Of a stretch of DNA of 64,000 bases, positions 5,882 to 13,819 are shown one piece after another. The notes under the pieces were generated by a model. That model did no database searches. It saw only the letters and a program-made list of their open reading frames with translations, and was not told the DNA's origin. Position 1 is the first letter of the stretch; every line of letters begins with the position of its first letter. Position numbers and translations under genes: made by a program. The stretch is taken from the NCBI GenBank assembly GCA_016873275.1, contig VGXO01000010.1, positions 1 through 64,000 of the forward strand. The letters are read 5' to 3'. Source of the stretch: Phycisphaerae bacterium (lineage in GTDB: Bacteria; Planctomycetota; Phycisphaerae; Phycisphaerales; SM1A02).

Positions 5882-7732
5882 CTACCCGCGGACCCCGCCG
5901 ACCGCGACCGCGTGCGGTCGGAGGAACCGCCGCGCCGCGGGACCGGGATCCACGCCGGGGTTCGCCTGGGCAAGCGCCGCGGAGAGCAGTCCCATGAAGA
6001 GAGGCTGCGGCGAGAGCGGTCGGCTGGTGAGCTCCGGGTGGAACTGCGTGCCCACGAAGGAAGGGTGCATCGCCGCGGGCAGCTCGAACGCCTGCATGAT
6101 GGGCTGGCTCGGATGGCGACCGGTGAAGCGGAGCCCCGCCGCCTGAATCTGCTCGATGAAGCGAGGCTCCACCTCGTAGCGGTGGCGGAACCGCTCGCGG
6201 ACGCGGCTCCGTCCGCCGTAGAGGAAGCTCACGAGCGAGCCCGGCTCGAGGTCGACGTCCTGACCGCCGAGCCGCATCGTGCCGCCCATGATCCCCTCGA
6301 GCTTCTTCTGCTCGGGGAGCTCGGAGATCACCGGATGCGGCGTGCGCGGGTCGAACTCGGTGCTGTGCGCCTTCTCGAGCCCGAGCACGTGGCGGGCGAA
6401 CTCGATCACCGCCACCTGGAAGCCGAGGCAGATCCCTAGGAACGGAATGCCGCGGGTGCGGGCGTGCTCGACGCAGAGGATCTTGCCCTCGATCCCGCGG
6501 GTCCCGAAGCCGCCCGGGACGATGATCGCCTGCGCGCCCTCGAGGGCGACCTCCGCGTCGCGGCTCGACCGGATCTCGGAGGTCTCGAGCCATCGCACGT
6601 CGACCTCGGCGCCAAGCTGGATGCCGCAGTGCTCGACCGCCTTGTCGATCGAGGCGTAGGCGTCGCGGAGCGAGGCGTACTTCCCGGTGATCGCGAGGGT
6701 GATCCGCCTCGGGCGCGGCGCCGCGAGGCGGGCGCTGAACTCGCTCCACCGCACGCGGGCGCGATCCTCGTTCGCCTGGTCGACGCGGTCATGCAGGTCG
6801 AGGATCGAGAGGATCTCCCGGTCGAGCCCGCCCTGGCGCATCGCGTCGGGGATGGTGTAGATCGACTCCCGGTCGTGCATCGAGAAGATGCGGCGCATCG
6901 GGACGTTCGAGAACATCGAGATCTTCTCCATCACCGTGGTGGTGACGGGGTTCTTCGCGCGGCAGGCGACGATCTGCGGCTGCACGCCCGCCTCCATCAG
7001 CCGCTTGATGCCGAGCTGCGCCGCCTTCGACTTCTGCTCGCCGAGGATGCTCGGCTCGAGGATGTAGGTGAGCGCGACGAAGCAGGTGGACTCCGGTCCC
7101 TCCTCGAAGGCGAGCTCGCGGAGCGCCTCGATGTAGAAGCCGTTCTCGTAGTCGCCCGCGGTGCCGCCGACCTCGACGAAGACGACGTCCGCCGGACGAC
7201 CGTCGCCGATCCCGTTCACCGCGAGCTCGCGCAGCTTCAGCTTCACCGCCCCGGTGACGTGCGGGATCATCTGCACGTCGCGCCCGAGGTAGCCGCCGCG
7301 CCGCTCGCGCTCGAGGACCTCGGTGTAGATCTGCCCGGCGGTGAGGTAGTTCCGCCGCGAGAGGTCCTGGTCGAGGATCCGCTCGTAGGTCCCGAGGTCC
7401 ATGTCGGTCTCGAGCCCGTCGTCGAGGACGAACACCTCGCCGTGGCGGTAGGGATTCAGGGTCCCGGAGTCGATGTTGAGGTACCCCTCCATCTTGAGGG
7501 GCGTGACGAGGAGACCCTTGTCCTGGATCAACTTCGCGAGCGAGGAGCTGAAGATGCCCTTGCCGAGCCCGCTCATTACCGTGCCGATGACGGCGACGAA
7601 CTTGGTGCGACCCTTGCGGTAGCCCGGCGGGACCGGGCTGTACCACTCGGTAGGACCATCCGAGCGGGCGAAGCGTGCGAGGAACTCCTCCTCGGCTCCA
7701 TCGTCGGGTCGCACCGAAGGTTCAGAGGGCAT
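5882..7732 (-). CDS. pyrG: CTP synthase, divergent form
   Basis: 616 residues. It makes CTP from UTP, ATP and glutamine in the cytoplasm. The synthetase domain has the glycine-rich ATP loop GTVMSGLGKGI (50-60), HGEVFV-DDG-ETDMDLG (98-114) and FVEVGGTAGD (185-194). The glutaminase domain has nucleophile C435 in FLGICLGFQ and the H565/E567 pair in GTQFHPE. The synthetase domain departs from the usual signature: GTVMSGLGKG replaces GGVVSSLGKG, and KMEGYLNIDSGT replaces KLDPYLNVDPGT. About 44 extra N-terminal residues and a 40-residue tail make it longer than the usual 535-560. The start at 7732 leaves a 55-bp gap to kdsB, which consumes CTP. The longer upstream frame is a shadow of kdsB. Confidence 0.93.
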   Translation of the reverse strand: MPSEPSVRPDDGAEEEFLARFARSDGPTEWYSPVPPGYRKGRTKFVAVIGTVMSGLGKGIFSSSLAKLIQDKGLLVTPLKMEGYLNIDSGTLNPYRHGEVFVLDDGLETDMDLGTYERILDQDLSRRNYLTAGQIYTEVLERERRGGYLGRDVQMIPHVTGAVKLKLRELAVNGIGDGRPADVVFVEVGGTAGDYENGFYIEALRELAFEEGPESTCFVALTYILEPSILGEQKSKAAQLGIKRLMEAGVQPQIVACRAKNPVTTTVMEKISMFSNVPMRRIFSMHDRESIYTIPDAMRQGGLDREILSILDLHDRVDQANEDRARVRWSEFSARLAAPRPRRITLAITGKYASLRDAYASIDKAVEHCGIQLGAEVDVRWLETSEIRSSRDAEVALEGAQAIIVPGGFGTRGIEGKILCVEHARTRGIPFLGICLGFQVAVIEFARHVLGLEKAHSTEFDPRTPHPVISELPEQKKLEGIMGGTMRLGGQDVDLEPGSLVSFLYGGRSRVRERFRHRYEVEPRFIEQIQAAGLRFTGRHPSQPIMQAFELPAAMHPSFVGTQFHPELTSRPLSPQPLFMGLLSAALAQANPGVDPGPAARRFLRPHAVAVGGVRG

Positions 7733-7787
7733 GTCGGAGGATACCGCGCGGGAGCGGGCGCGGTCCCTCGAGGATGCCGCCTCCCGT

Positions 7788-8543
7788 TCAGGCGCGACCG
7801 ACGCGGCGGACGAACTCGGCGTACTGCTCGGGGGTGTCGATCCCCCCCTCGGCGCGGTCGACGATGCCCACCGAGATCGCGATCCCATGCTCGAGCGCCC
7901 GCAGCTGCTCGAGGCGCTCGGCGCGCTCGAGGGCGGACTCCGGGAGCGACGCGAGGCGGAGAAGCGCCTCCCGCCGGTAGGCGTAGAGCCCGAGGTGCCG
8001 GAACCGCCTTGGCGGGGGATCGGCGGCGTCGCGGTGGAAGGGGACGCACGCGCGGCTGAAGTAGAGCGCCCGTCCCGACGCCGCCACCACCGCCTTGACC
8101 ACGTTGGGGTTCGTCGGATCCTCGCCGGGCGCGAAGGGAGCAACCAGGGTGGAGATTCCGGCGCCGGGATCCTGCGCGAGCCGCTCGACCGCGAGGTCGA
8201 CGTGCGCCGGATCGACCAGCGGCTCGTCGCCCTGGATGTTCACGATGATCGAGTCGCCTCCTCCGGCGGGATCGACGCGCTCGATCGCCTCGGCGATGCG
8301 GGAGGTGCCGTTGGGGTGGTCGAGGCTCGTCGCGACCGCCTCGCCGCCGTGCCGCCGCACCGCCTCGAGGATCGCCTCGTCCGGCGCCGCCACCACCACG
8401 CGGGAGAGTCGGGTCGCCCGCTCCGCCTGGCGGAGGACGTGCACGACGAGGGGAAGTCCCGTCTCGCTCGCGAGGGGCTTGTTCGGGAACCGGACCGAGG
8501 CGAGCCGGGCGGGGATGACGCCGATCGCGGTGCGGAGAGTCAT
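7788..8543 (-). CDS. kdsB: 3-deoxy-manno-octulosonate cytidylyltransferase
   Basis: 251 residues. It activates Kdo with CTP to CMP-Kdo for lipopolysaccharide inner-core synthesis. The nucleotide-binding motif IPARLASVRFPNKPL (10-24), the central NIQGDEPLVDP (about 102-112), VKAVV (residues about 147-151), and HLGLYAYRREALL are typical of KdsB, and the length equals the family norm (about 245-255). It sits directly upstream of pyrG on the same strand with 55 bp between them, placing the CTP producer next to a CTP consumer. Its presence implies a Gram-negative-type outer membrane with Kdo-containing lipid. Confidence 0.95.
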   Translation of the reverse strand: MTLRTAIGVIPARLASVRFPNKPLASETGLPLVVHVLRQAERATRLSRVVVAAPDEAILEAVRRHGGEAVATSLDHPNGTSRIAEAIERVDPAGGGDSIIVNIQGDEPLVDPAHVDLAVERLAQDPGAGISTLVAPFAPGEDPTNPNVVKAVVAASGRALYFSRACVPFHRDAADPPPRRFRHLGLYAYRREALLRLASLPESALERAERLEQLRALEHGIAISVGIVDRAEGGIDTPEQYAEFVRRVGRA

Positions 8544-8558
8544 CGTCGGCGCGGCGGA

Positions 8559-10049
8559 TCAGCCTCCGCCGGAGATCTCCTTGATCACCGCGTCGATCTC
8601 CTTGCGGCGGTCGCGGATGTCGCGGAAGGAGATGTCCTTGCGGAGGATCTGCGAGCAGATCTCCGCCGCCTCGCGGGCGTGCTGCACGCTCCGCTCGCCC
8701 TTGGCGAGCTCGATCAGCGAGAGCATGAGGTCGTAGCGGAGCGGAAGCTCGCGCTCCCGCTCGGTGGCGTCGATGTGCTCGAGCGCCTCCCGGTACTCGC
8801 TGATCGCCTCGGGATGCCAGCCGCTGCGGGCGAAGCAGGTCCCGAGCATGTGGGCACTCTCGACGCGGAACTTCGGCTCGTCCTTGCACTCCTGGAAGCA
8901 CGCCATCGCGTCCTCGTGGCGACCGAGCTGGATCAGCACGCGACCGAGGTCGAGCTTGAGGCGGCGATCGGTGGGGTACTTCGCGACCCGCTCCTCGAAC
9001 TCGAGCTGCTCGCGCTCGAGGAGCGCCTGCCGCGCCGCCGCGAGCTTCTGCTTTGCCGCGTCGCCGGGCGCCTTCGCGAGCGCCTCCTCGGCGTCGCGGA
9101 CCGAACGCCGCAGGCGACCGAGGTCGATGTCCGCGGCGAGCGCCTTGAAGCGGTACTCGCCGAGCCGCTCGAAGCCCGCGAGGTAGACCTGCCTCGCCTC
9201 CTCCTCGGACTCCGGGGTGCCGGCACGCCGCAGGAGCTGCCCGAGCTTCGAGACCGCCTCCGGGGAGGACGCATTCGCCTCGAGGTCCTGCCGCGCCTTC
9301 TGCATCGCGAGCTGCGCCGAGTCGGCGACGCCGGAGATCGACTCCGCCGCCTCGAGCTGCCGCTGCTTGTCGAGGTCCTTCACCATGGCGCGGAAGCCGC
9401 CGTCGGGCTGCTTGGCGGCGTCGGCGTAGCCGCCCTGGGTGATCGCCCGCTGCGCGGTGAGCTGCTTGAGCTCCGCGATGAGGAGGCTGTCGGTGGGATC
9501 GAGCCGCACCGCCTCCTCGCCCGCGAGGAACGCCTCGTTCCACGCCCCGACCTCCGCGAAGCGGTCCTTCGCCTGCACGAACATCGCCTTGGTGGGCTTC
9601 TTCTGCGCCCGCAGCATGTTCATGACCTTCGGGGCAAGCCAGGCGCCGAACGCCTCCTGGTTCGCCTTCGCCGACGCCTCGAGCAGCTTCATCGCCGCGG
9701 CGAGGTTGTTGATGTCCCGCATCCAGGTGAACTCGGCGACCGCGAAGCGATCGACCGGTCCGGGGCCCTCGATCTGCTTGAGGTCCTTGCCGGACGCGGG
9801 CTTTCCTCCCGCGGCGAGGAATCGCCGCGCCGCGTCGAGCATCGCCTCGTGGATCGCCAGGTTCGCCGGGTCGAGCTTCGCGGCGCTCGCGAAGCAGGTC
9901 AGGGCGTACTCGAAGTTCGAGCTCGCCACGAGGCTGCGACCATGGTCGAGCCACTTGCGGGCCTTCTCGGGGTCCGGCTTGAACCCGCCCTGATCCGGCG
10001 CTGGTTCACCGCTGCCCGAGCCGCCCTTCTTGAAGCCAAAGAGTGCCAA
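8559..10049 (-). CDS. Tetratricopeptide-repeat protein
   Basis: 496 residues, no signal peptide or membrane helix, so probably cytoplasmic. The N-terminus is Gly/Ser-rich (about 1-25). Helical TPR-like repeats follow: a first pair near 30-75 (ARKWLDHGRSLVASSNFEYALTCF), others near 165-190, and a C-terminal set at about 345-460 (LDLGRVLIQLGRHEDAMACF). The segment between is a charged helical region that may be coiled coil. It is a planctomycete-type TPR scaffold. No partner can be inferred except that it begins the minus-strand run ahead of kdsB and pyrG, 15 bp upstream of kdsB. Confidence 0.85.
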   Translation of the reverse strand: MALFGFKKGGSGSGEPAPDQGGFKPDPEKARKWLDHGRSLVASSNFEYALTCFASAAKLDPANLAIHEAMLDAARRFLAAGGKPASGKDLKQIEGPGPVDRFAVAEFTWMRDINNLAAAMKLLEASAKANQEAFGAWLAPKVMNMLRAQKKPTKAMFVQAKDRFAEVGAWNEAFLAGEEAVRLDPTDSLLIAELKQLTAQRAITQGGYADAAKQPDGGFRAMVKDLDKQRQLEAAESISGVADSAQLAMQKARQDLEANASSPEAVSKLGQLLRRAGTPESEEEARQVYLAGFERLGEYRFKALAADIDLGRLRRSVRDAEEALAKAPGDAAKQKLAAARQALLEREQLEFEERVAKYPTDRRLKLDLGRVLIQLGRHEDAMACFQECKDEPKFRVESAHMLGTCFARSGWHPEAISEYREALEHIDATERERELPLRYDLMLSLIELAKGERSVQHAREAAEICSQILRKDISFRDIRDRRKEIDAVIKEISGGG

Positions 10050-10343
10050 CCGTGCGTCTCCGTCGCGTCCTTGATGGGTCCGAGGGGCGGGATCCGTCCG
10101 ACACGATCAACCAACGCGGTCCGTTCCTGTGGACCCGTCGCCGTCGAAGGGTCCGCCCGAGCCCGCGGATCACATCGACCAGCCGTGCGGCTGTTCGAGG
10201 CAAGGAAAGCGTTCGATGCTAGCAGGTCGATGGGCGTGAGCGTCGGTCATCCGCGGTCTTGAGCGGAGGGGACGTCGAAGCAAGTCCGGGAATCGACCTC
10301 CCGGCGGCGAGAGGACCGGGCGCGACCGCGTAGCATTCGACCG
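10050..10343. promoter_or_regulatory. Divergent intergenic region between the TPR gene and def
   Basis: These 294 bp must hold promoters for both the minus-strand TPR-kdsB-pyrG run and the plus-strand def-fmt run. No clear sigma70 boxes, riboswitch fold or small gene could be recognised by eye. Confidence 0.4.
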
Positions 10344-10886
10344 ATGACCCCGTCCGTCTCCGAGCCCCGCCGAACGCCCGGTCGCTCGCTCGTCCTCTAT
10401 CCGGATCCCGTGCTTCGTCGGCGGGCGCGACCGATCGAGGCGTTCGATGGCTGGCTCCGCGACCTCGTCGCCGACATGCGCGAGTTGATGCGGATCCACC
10501 GAGGCGCGGGCATCGCGGCGCCGCAGGCGGGCGAGGCGGTGCGGGTCTTCCTCGCGGTGGGCGACGATTCGGAGGAGGAGCCGCGGGTCTTCGTGAACCC
10601 GAGGCTCCATGACTTTGCCGGGGAGATCTCCCTCGCCGCCGAGGGCTGCCTCAGCCTTCCGGACATCGAGGGACAGGTCGCCCGCTCCCCCGAGCTCTCG
10701 ATCACCGCCTTCGACCTCGAGGGGCGAGCGTTCACCCTGCAATCGGCGGAGTTTGCCGCGCGGGTCTGGCAGCACGAGATGGATCATCTCGACGGGGTGC
10801 TCATCGTCGATCGGATGCGGTCGATCGACCGCCTCTCCAACCGGAAGGCGATCAAGGAGCTCGAGCAGGCGCACGCGGGAGGCTGA
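10344..10886 (+). CDS. def: Peptide deformylase
   Basis: 180 residues. It removes the N-formyl group from nascent proteins. All three metal-site motifs are present: GAGIAAPQ (54-61), EGCLSLP (100-106, C102 a metal ligand) and QHEMDH (143-148, ligands H144 and H148, catalytic E145). It is followed after 3 bp by fmt, the enzyme that adds the formyl group, the classical def-fmt pair. The ATG start gives a normal-length enzyme. Confidence 0.97.
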   Translation: MTPSVSEPRRTPGRSLVLYPDPVLRRRARPIEAFDGWLRDLVADMRELMRIHRGAGIAAPQAGEAVRVFLAVGDDSEEEPRVFVNPRLHDFAGEISLAAEGCLSLPDIEGQVARSPELSITAFDLEGRAFTLQSAEFAARVWQHEMDHLDGVLIVDRMRSIDRLSNRKAIKELEQAHAGG

Positions 10887-10889
10887 TCG

Positions 10890-11858
10890 GTGATCTCGAT
10901 CGACCGCACGCGGGTGGTCTTCGCGGGCTCCGGCGCCTTCGGCGTCCCCACGCTCGAGGCGATCCGCGACTCGAAGGACCTCGAGGTGGTGCTGGTGGTC
11001 ACGCCGCCGGACCGCCCGGCGGGTCGCGGTCAGCAGCCCACGCCGACCCCGATCGCCGAGGTCGCGGCGCGGTCGGGACTTGCCCGTCACGCGACCGAGG
11101 ACGTCAACGCGCCGGCGTCGCTCGAGGCGATCCGCGCGGCGGCGCCCTCGGCGCTCGTCGTGATCGCGTTCGGGCAGAAGCTCGGACCCGCGGTGCGCGA
11201 CGCGGCGTTCTCGATCAACCTGCATGCGTCGCTCCTTCCCAAGTACCGAGGCGCCGCCCCGATCCAGCGGGCGCTGATGGGAGGCGAGCGCACCACGGGT
11301 CTCAGCGTGATCTCGCTCGCCGAGCGCATGGACGCCGGCGCGGTGCACGACCGCGTGGAGGTCGCGATCGATCCGCGGGAGACCGCGGGGGAGCTCCACG
11401 ACCGCCTCGCGGCGCTCGGTCCGGAGGCGGTGCTCCGCGTGCTGCGCCGCTTCCGCGCGGGCGAGGTCCGCGCGGAGGCGCAGGAGGAGCGCCTCGCGAC
11501 GAGGGCGCCGAAGATCTCCCGCGAGGACGCGTGGGTCGACTTCTCGCGCGACGCCGAGCACCTCCGCGGATGGATCCACGGGCTGAGTCCGCGCCCCGGC
11601 TGCACGATCCGGATCGACGGCCGGACGCTGCGGCTCGTCCGCGTCGAGGCGGTCGAGGAGGTCGAGGTCGCGGCGCTGGCAGAGGTCGATGCGTCGAAGG
11701 TCGCGCCCGGGACGCTCGTCGAGCCGGGGCTTCTCCGCTGCGCCCGCGGGTGGCTTCACCCGCTCGAGGTCCAGCCGGCGGGCGGTCGGGTGATGAGCTG
11801 GGAGGAGTGGCGTCGCGGTCACGCCGTCGCCTCGGGCACGAGGGTCGAGTCGCCATGA
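10890..11858 (+). CDS. fmt: Methionyl-tRNA formyltransferase
   Basis: 322 residues from a GTG start. It formylates Met-tRNAfMet with 10-formyl-THF. The catalytic triad of the family is visible: N110 and H112 in INLHASLLPKYRGAAPIQ, and D148 in AERMDAG. A C-terminal OB-like domain (about 205-320) binds the tRNA. It directly follows def (3-bp gap) and is probably co-transcribed with the next gene. Confidence 0.97.
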   Translation: MISIDRTRVVFAGSGAFGVPTLEAIRDSKDLEVVLVVTPPDRPAGRGQQPTPTPIAEVAARSGLARHATEDVNAPASLEAIRAAAPSALVVIAFGQKLGPAVRDAAFSINLHASLLPKYRGAAPIQRALMGGERTTGLSVISLAERMDAGAVHDRVEVAIDPRETAGELHDRLAALGPEAVLRVLRRFRAGEVRAEAQEERLATRAPKISREDAWVDFSRDAEHLRGWIHGLSPRPGCTIRIDGRTLRLVRVEAVEEVEVAALAEVDASKVAPGTLVEPGLLRCARGWLHPLEVQPAGGRVMSWEEWRRGHAVASGTRVESP

Positions 11859-11868
11859 GCGTCTCCTC

Positions 11869-12552
11869 ATGAGCCTTCCCACCACCGCCGCCGAGTGGTT
11901 CGCCCGGATCCGCCGGATGCTTGCGGGACTCGAGCCGCCGCCTGCGGTCCGCGCGACGCCCGTGCCCGCGTCCGGGCGATCGCCGGTCCGCCGTCGTCGG
12001 GCGAGGTCATCGGCGACGCCGGTGGTCGAGCCGACGTCGACGATGATGCCGCTTGGTCGCGGCGCGGAGGCGTCCCCCCTCGTTCCGGAGTCGCTGCGCC
12101 GCCTCGAGACGATCGGCGCGCGCTATCAGGCGCTCGCGCATTGGATGGTCGAGGCGCATGGGCTTCGGGTCAGGCGATGGCGGTCGGGGACCTCCGGCGT
12201 CGCGTGGGAGGTCCGCCGCCGCGGTCGCGCGGTCGAGCGGTGGATCGAGGCGCCCTATCCAAAGGGTCCGGTCTCCTGCGCGGTGTTCCTGCATGAGGTG
12301 GCGCATCACTCGATCGGCGTCGGGAGGGTCTCGCCCCGGTGCCTCGAGGAGTTCCACGCCTGGCGCTGGGCGATCGAGTGCATGGAGGCGGCGGGGTTGC
12401 CACCCTCGCCGCTGGTCCTGCGTCGGCGCGATGCGTCGCTCCGCCACGCCCTCGCGAAGGCGCTTCGGCGGGGGATCCGCGAGGTGCCGGTCGAGCTCGA
12501 GCCGTGGCGACCGGCGCCGCGTCGCCGCCGGACGGGCGCGACCACCGTCTGA
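11869..12552 (+). CDS. Hypothetical protein with HExxH zinc-binding motif
   Basis: 227 residues, family not recognised. The N-terminal 70 residues are Pro/Arg-rich and probably disordered. The rest is folded and contains HEVAH (142-146), the metal-ligand motif of zincin metallopeptidases, followed by Glu residues (E160, E161, E170) that could supply the third ligand (CLEEFHAWRWAIE). The same local pattern occurs in small cytosolic metallopeptidase-like proteins of phage and plasmids. The C-terminus is Arg-rich. No signal peptide. It sits between fmt and queA (10 and 30 bp gaps) in one presumed operon. Protease activity is a possibility only. Confidence 0.7.
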   Translation: MSLPTTAAEWFARIRRMLAGLEPPPAVRATPVPASGRSPVRRRRARSSATPVVEPTSTMMPLGRGAEASPLVPESLRRLETIGARYQALAHWMVEAHGLRVRRWRSGTSGVAWEVRRRGRAVERWIEAPYPKGPVSCAVFLHEVAHHSIGVGRVSPRCLEEFHAWRWAIECMEAAGLPPSPLVLRRRDASLRHALAKALRRGIREVPVELEPWRPAPRRRRTGATTV

Positions 12553-12582
12553 TCGGAACTTCTTCCTGCAGGACCCGCGTCC

Positions 12583-13728
12583 GTGCGCCGCGACGATCTC
12601 GACTACCCGCTCGATCCACGCCTGATCGCCACCGAGCCGGCGACCCCGCGCGACTCGGCGCGGCTGATGGTGGTGCATCCGGACCGGGTCGAGCACCGGC
12701 GGGTCCGCGACCTGCCCGAGTACCTCCGTGCCGGCGACCTCATGGTCGTGAACGCGACGCGGGTCGAGCCGCGGCGGGTGATCCTCGCCCGCGCGACGGG
12801 CGGGAGGCTCGAGGGTCTGCTCCTCGAGCCGCTCGGGGGGCGGCGCTGGCGGGCGATGCTCAAGGGCGGTCGCCGGGTCGCGAGCGGCGAGCGGCTCGAC
12901 CTCCTCGACGCCGCCGGCGCGGTCCGGGCGAGCCTCGTGGTCGAGGGGAGGGAGGGGGATGCGTGGTCCCTCCGCTTCGAGGGCGACCGTGTCGAGTCCG
13001 ACGACGAGTCCGGGGACGAGTCGGAGATCTTGCGCCTCGCCGGTCGCACGCCGCTTCCTCCCTACATCCTGCGGGCGAGGCGGGAGCGGGGCGACTCGAC
13101 CGAGGTGCTCGATCAGGAGGACGCCCTCGACCGCGACCGCTACCAGACCGTCTACGCCCACGCCGGGGCGGCGCCCTCGGTCGCGGCGCCGACGGCGGGA
13201 CTTCACTTCACGCCCGACCTCCTCCGGCGCATCCGAGACGTCGGCGTCGAGCGGCTCGAGGTCGAGCTGCAGGTCGGTCCCGGGACCTTCCGAAGCGTGG
13301 AGACCGAGCGCCTCGAGGATCACCGGATGGATCGGGAGGGATTCCGGGTGGCACCGGCGGACCTCGCGAGGCTCATCGCCCATGAGGCAAGGCGGCGGAA
13401 GGGCGAGGCGCGGACCCTCGCGGTCGGATCGACGAGCGTCCGGACGCTCGAGTCGCTGCCGGAGGATCTCGAGGCGTTGGCGGCGACCGGTCGGGGGATC
13501 GAGGCTCGGACCGACCTCCTCGTCGCTCCGGGCACGCCGATCCGGCGGTGCGACCTCCTGTTGACGAACTTCCACCTCCCGAAGTCCACCCTCGTCGCGC
13601 TCGTCGCGGCGCTCATCGGGCTCGACCGGCTCAAGTCGATCTACGCCCTCGCGGCGTCGGAGGGCTACCGGTTCTTCAGCTACGGCGACGCGATGCTCAT
13701 CCTGCCGCGCGAGGCGATTCGCGATTGA
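12583..13728 (+). CDS. queA: tRNA preQ1(34) S-adenosylmethionine ribosyltransferase-isomerase
   Basis: 381 residues from a GTG start. It transfers and isomerises the ribosyl part of SAM onto preQ1 in tRNA to form epoxyqueuosine. Family signatures include LDYPLDPRLIATEPATPRD at the N-terminus, GDLMVVNATRV, the TPLPPYI-like stretch RTPLPPYI, YQTVYA (about 187-192) with APTAGLHFT (203-211), and NFHLPKSTLVALVAALIG near the C-terminus. Together with queG in this window it shows that the organism makes queuosine. The two genes are unlinked, about 17.5 kb apart. A run of extra acidic residues (about 143-153) is a small insertion. Confidence 0.96.
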   Translation: MRRDDLDYPLDPRLIATEPATPRDSARLMVVHPDRVEHRRVRDLPEYLRAGDLMVVNATRVEPRRVILARATGGRLEGLLLEPLGGRRWRAMLKGGRRVASGERLDLLDAAGAVRASLVVEGREGDAWSLRFEGDRVESDDESGDESEILRLAGRTPLPPYILRARRERGDSTEVLDQEDALDRDRYQTVYAHAGAAPSVAAPTAGLHFTPDLLRRIRDVGVERLEVELQVGPGTFRSVETERLEDHRMDREGFRVAPADLARLIAHEARRRKGEARTLAVGSTSVRTLESLPEDLEALAATGRGIEARTDLLVAPGTPIRRCDLLLTNFHLPKSTLVALVAALIGLDRLKSIYALAASEGYRFFSYGDAMLILPREAIRD

Positions 13729-13819
13729 CGACGCGCCGACTCGGAATCCACGCCCACGGAGGGCGGCGGATCCGCTATCACATCCCGCCGTCCCCGCCGC
13801 CCCGCCCGGAACCATCACC

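Noticed and set aside
4495-5973. 492-codon minus-strand frame over the integrase
   Set aside because: Shadow of intI; Arg/Pro/His-rich with no motif.
7731-10262. 843-codon open frame on the plus strand
   Set aside because: It is antisense to kdsB and the TPR gene, Arg/Leu/Glu-rich with no motif. Long shadow frames are expected at this GC content.
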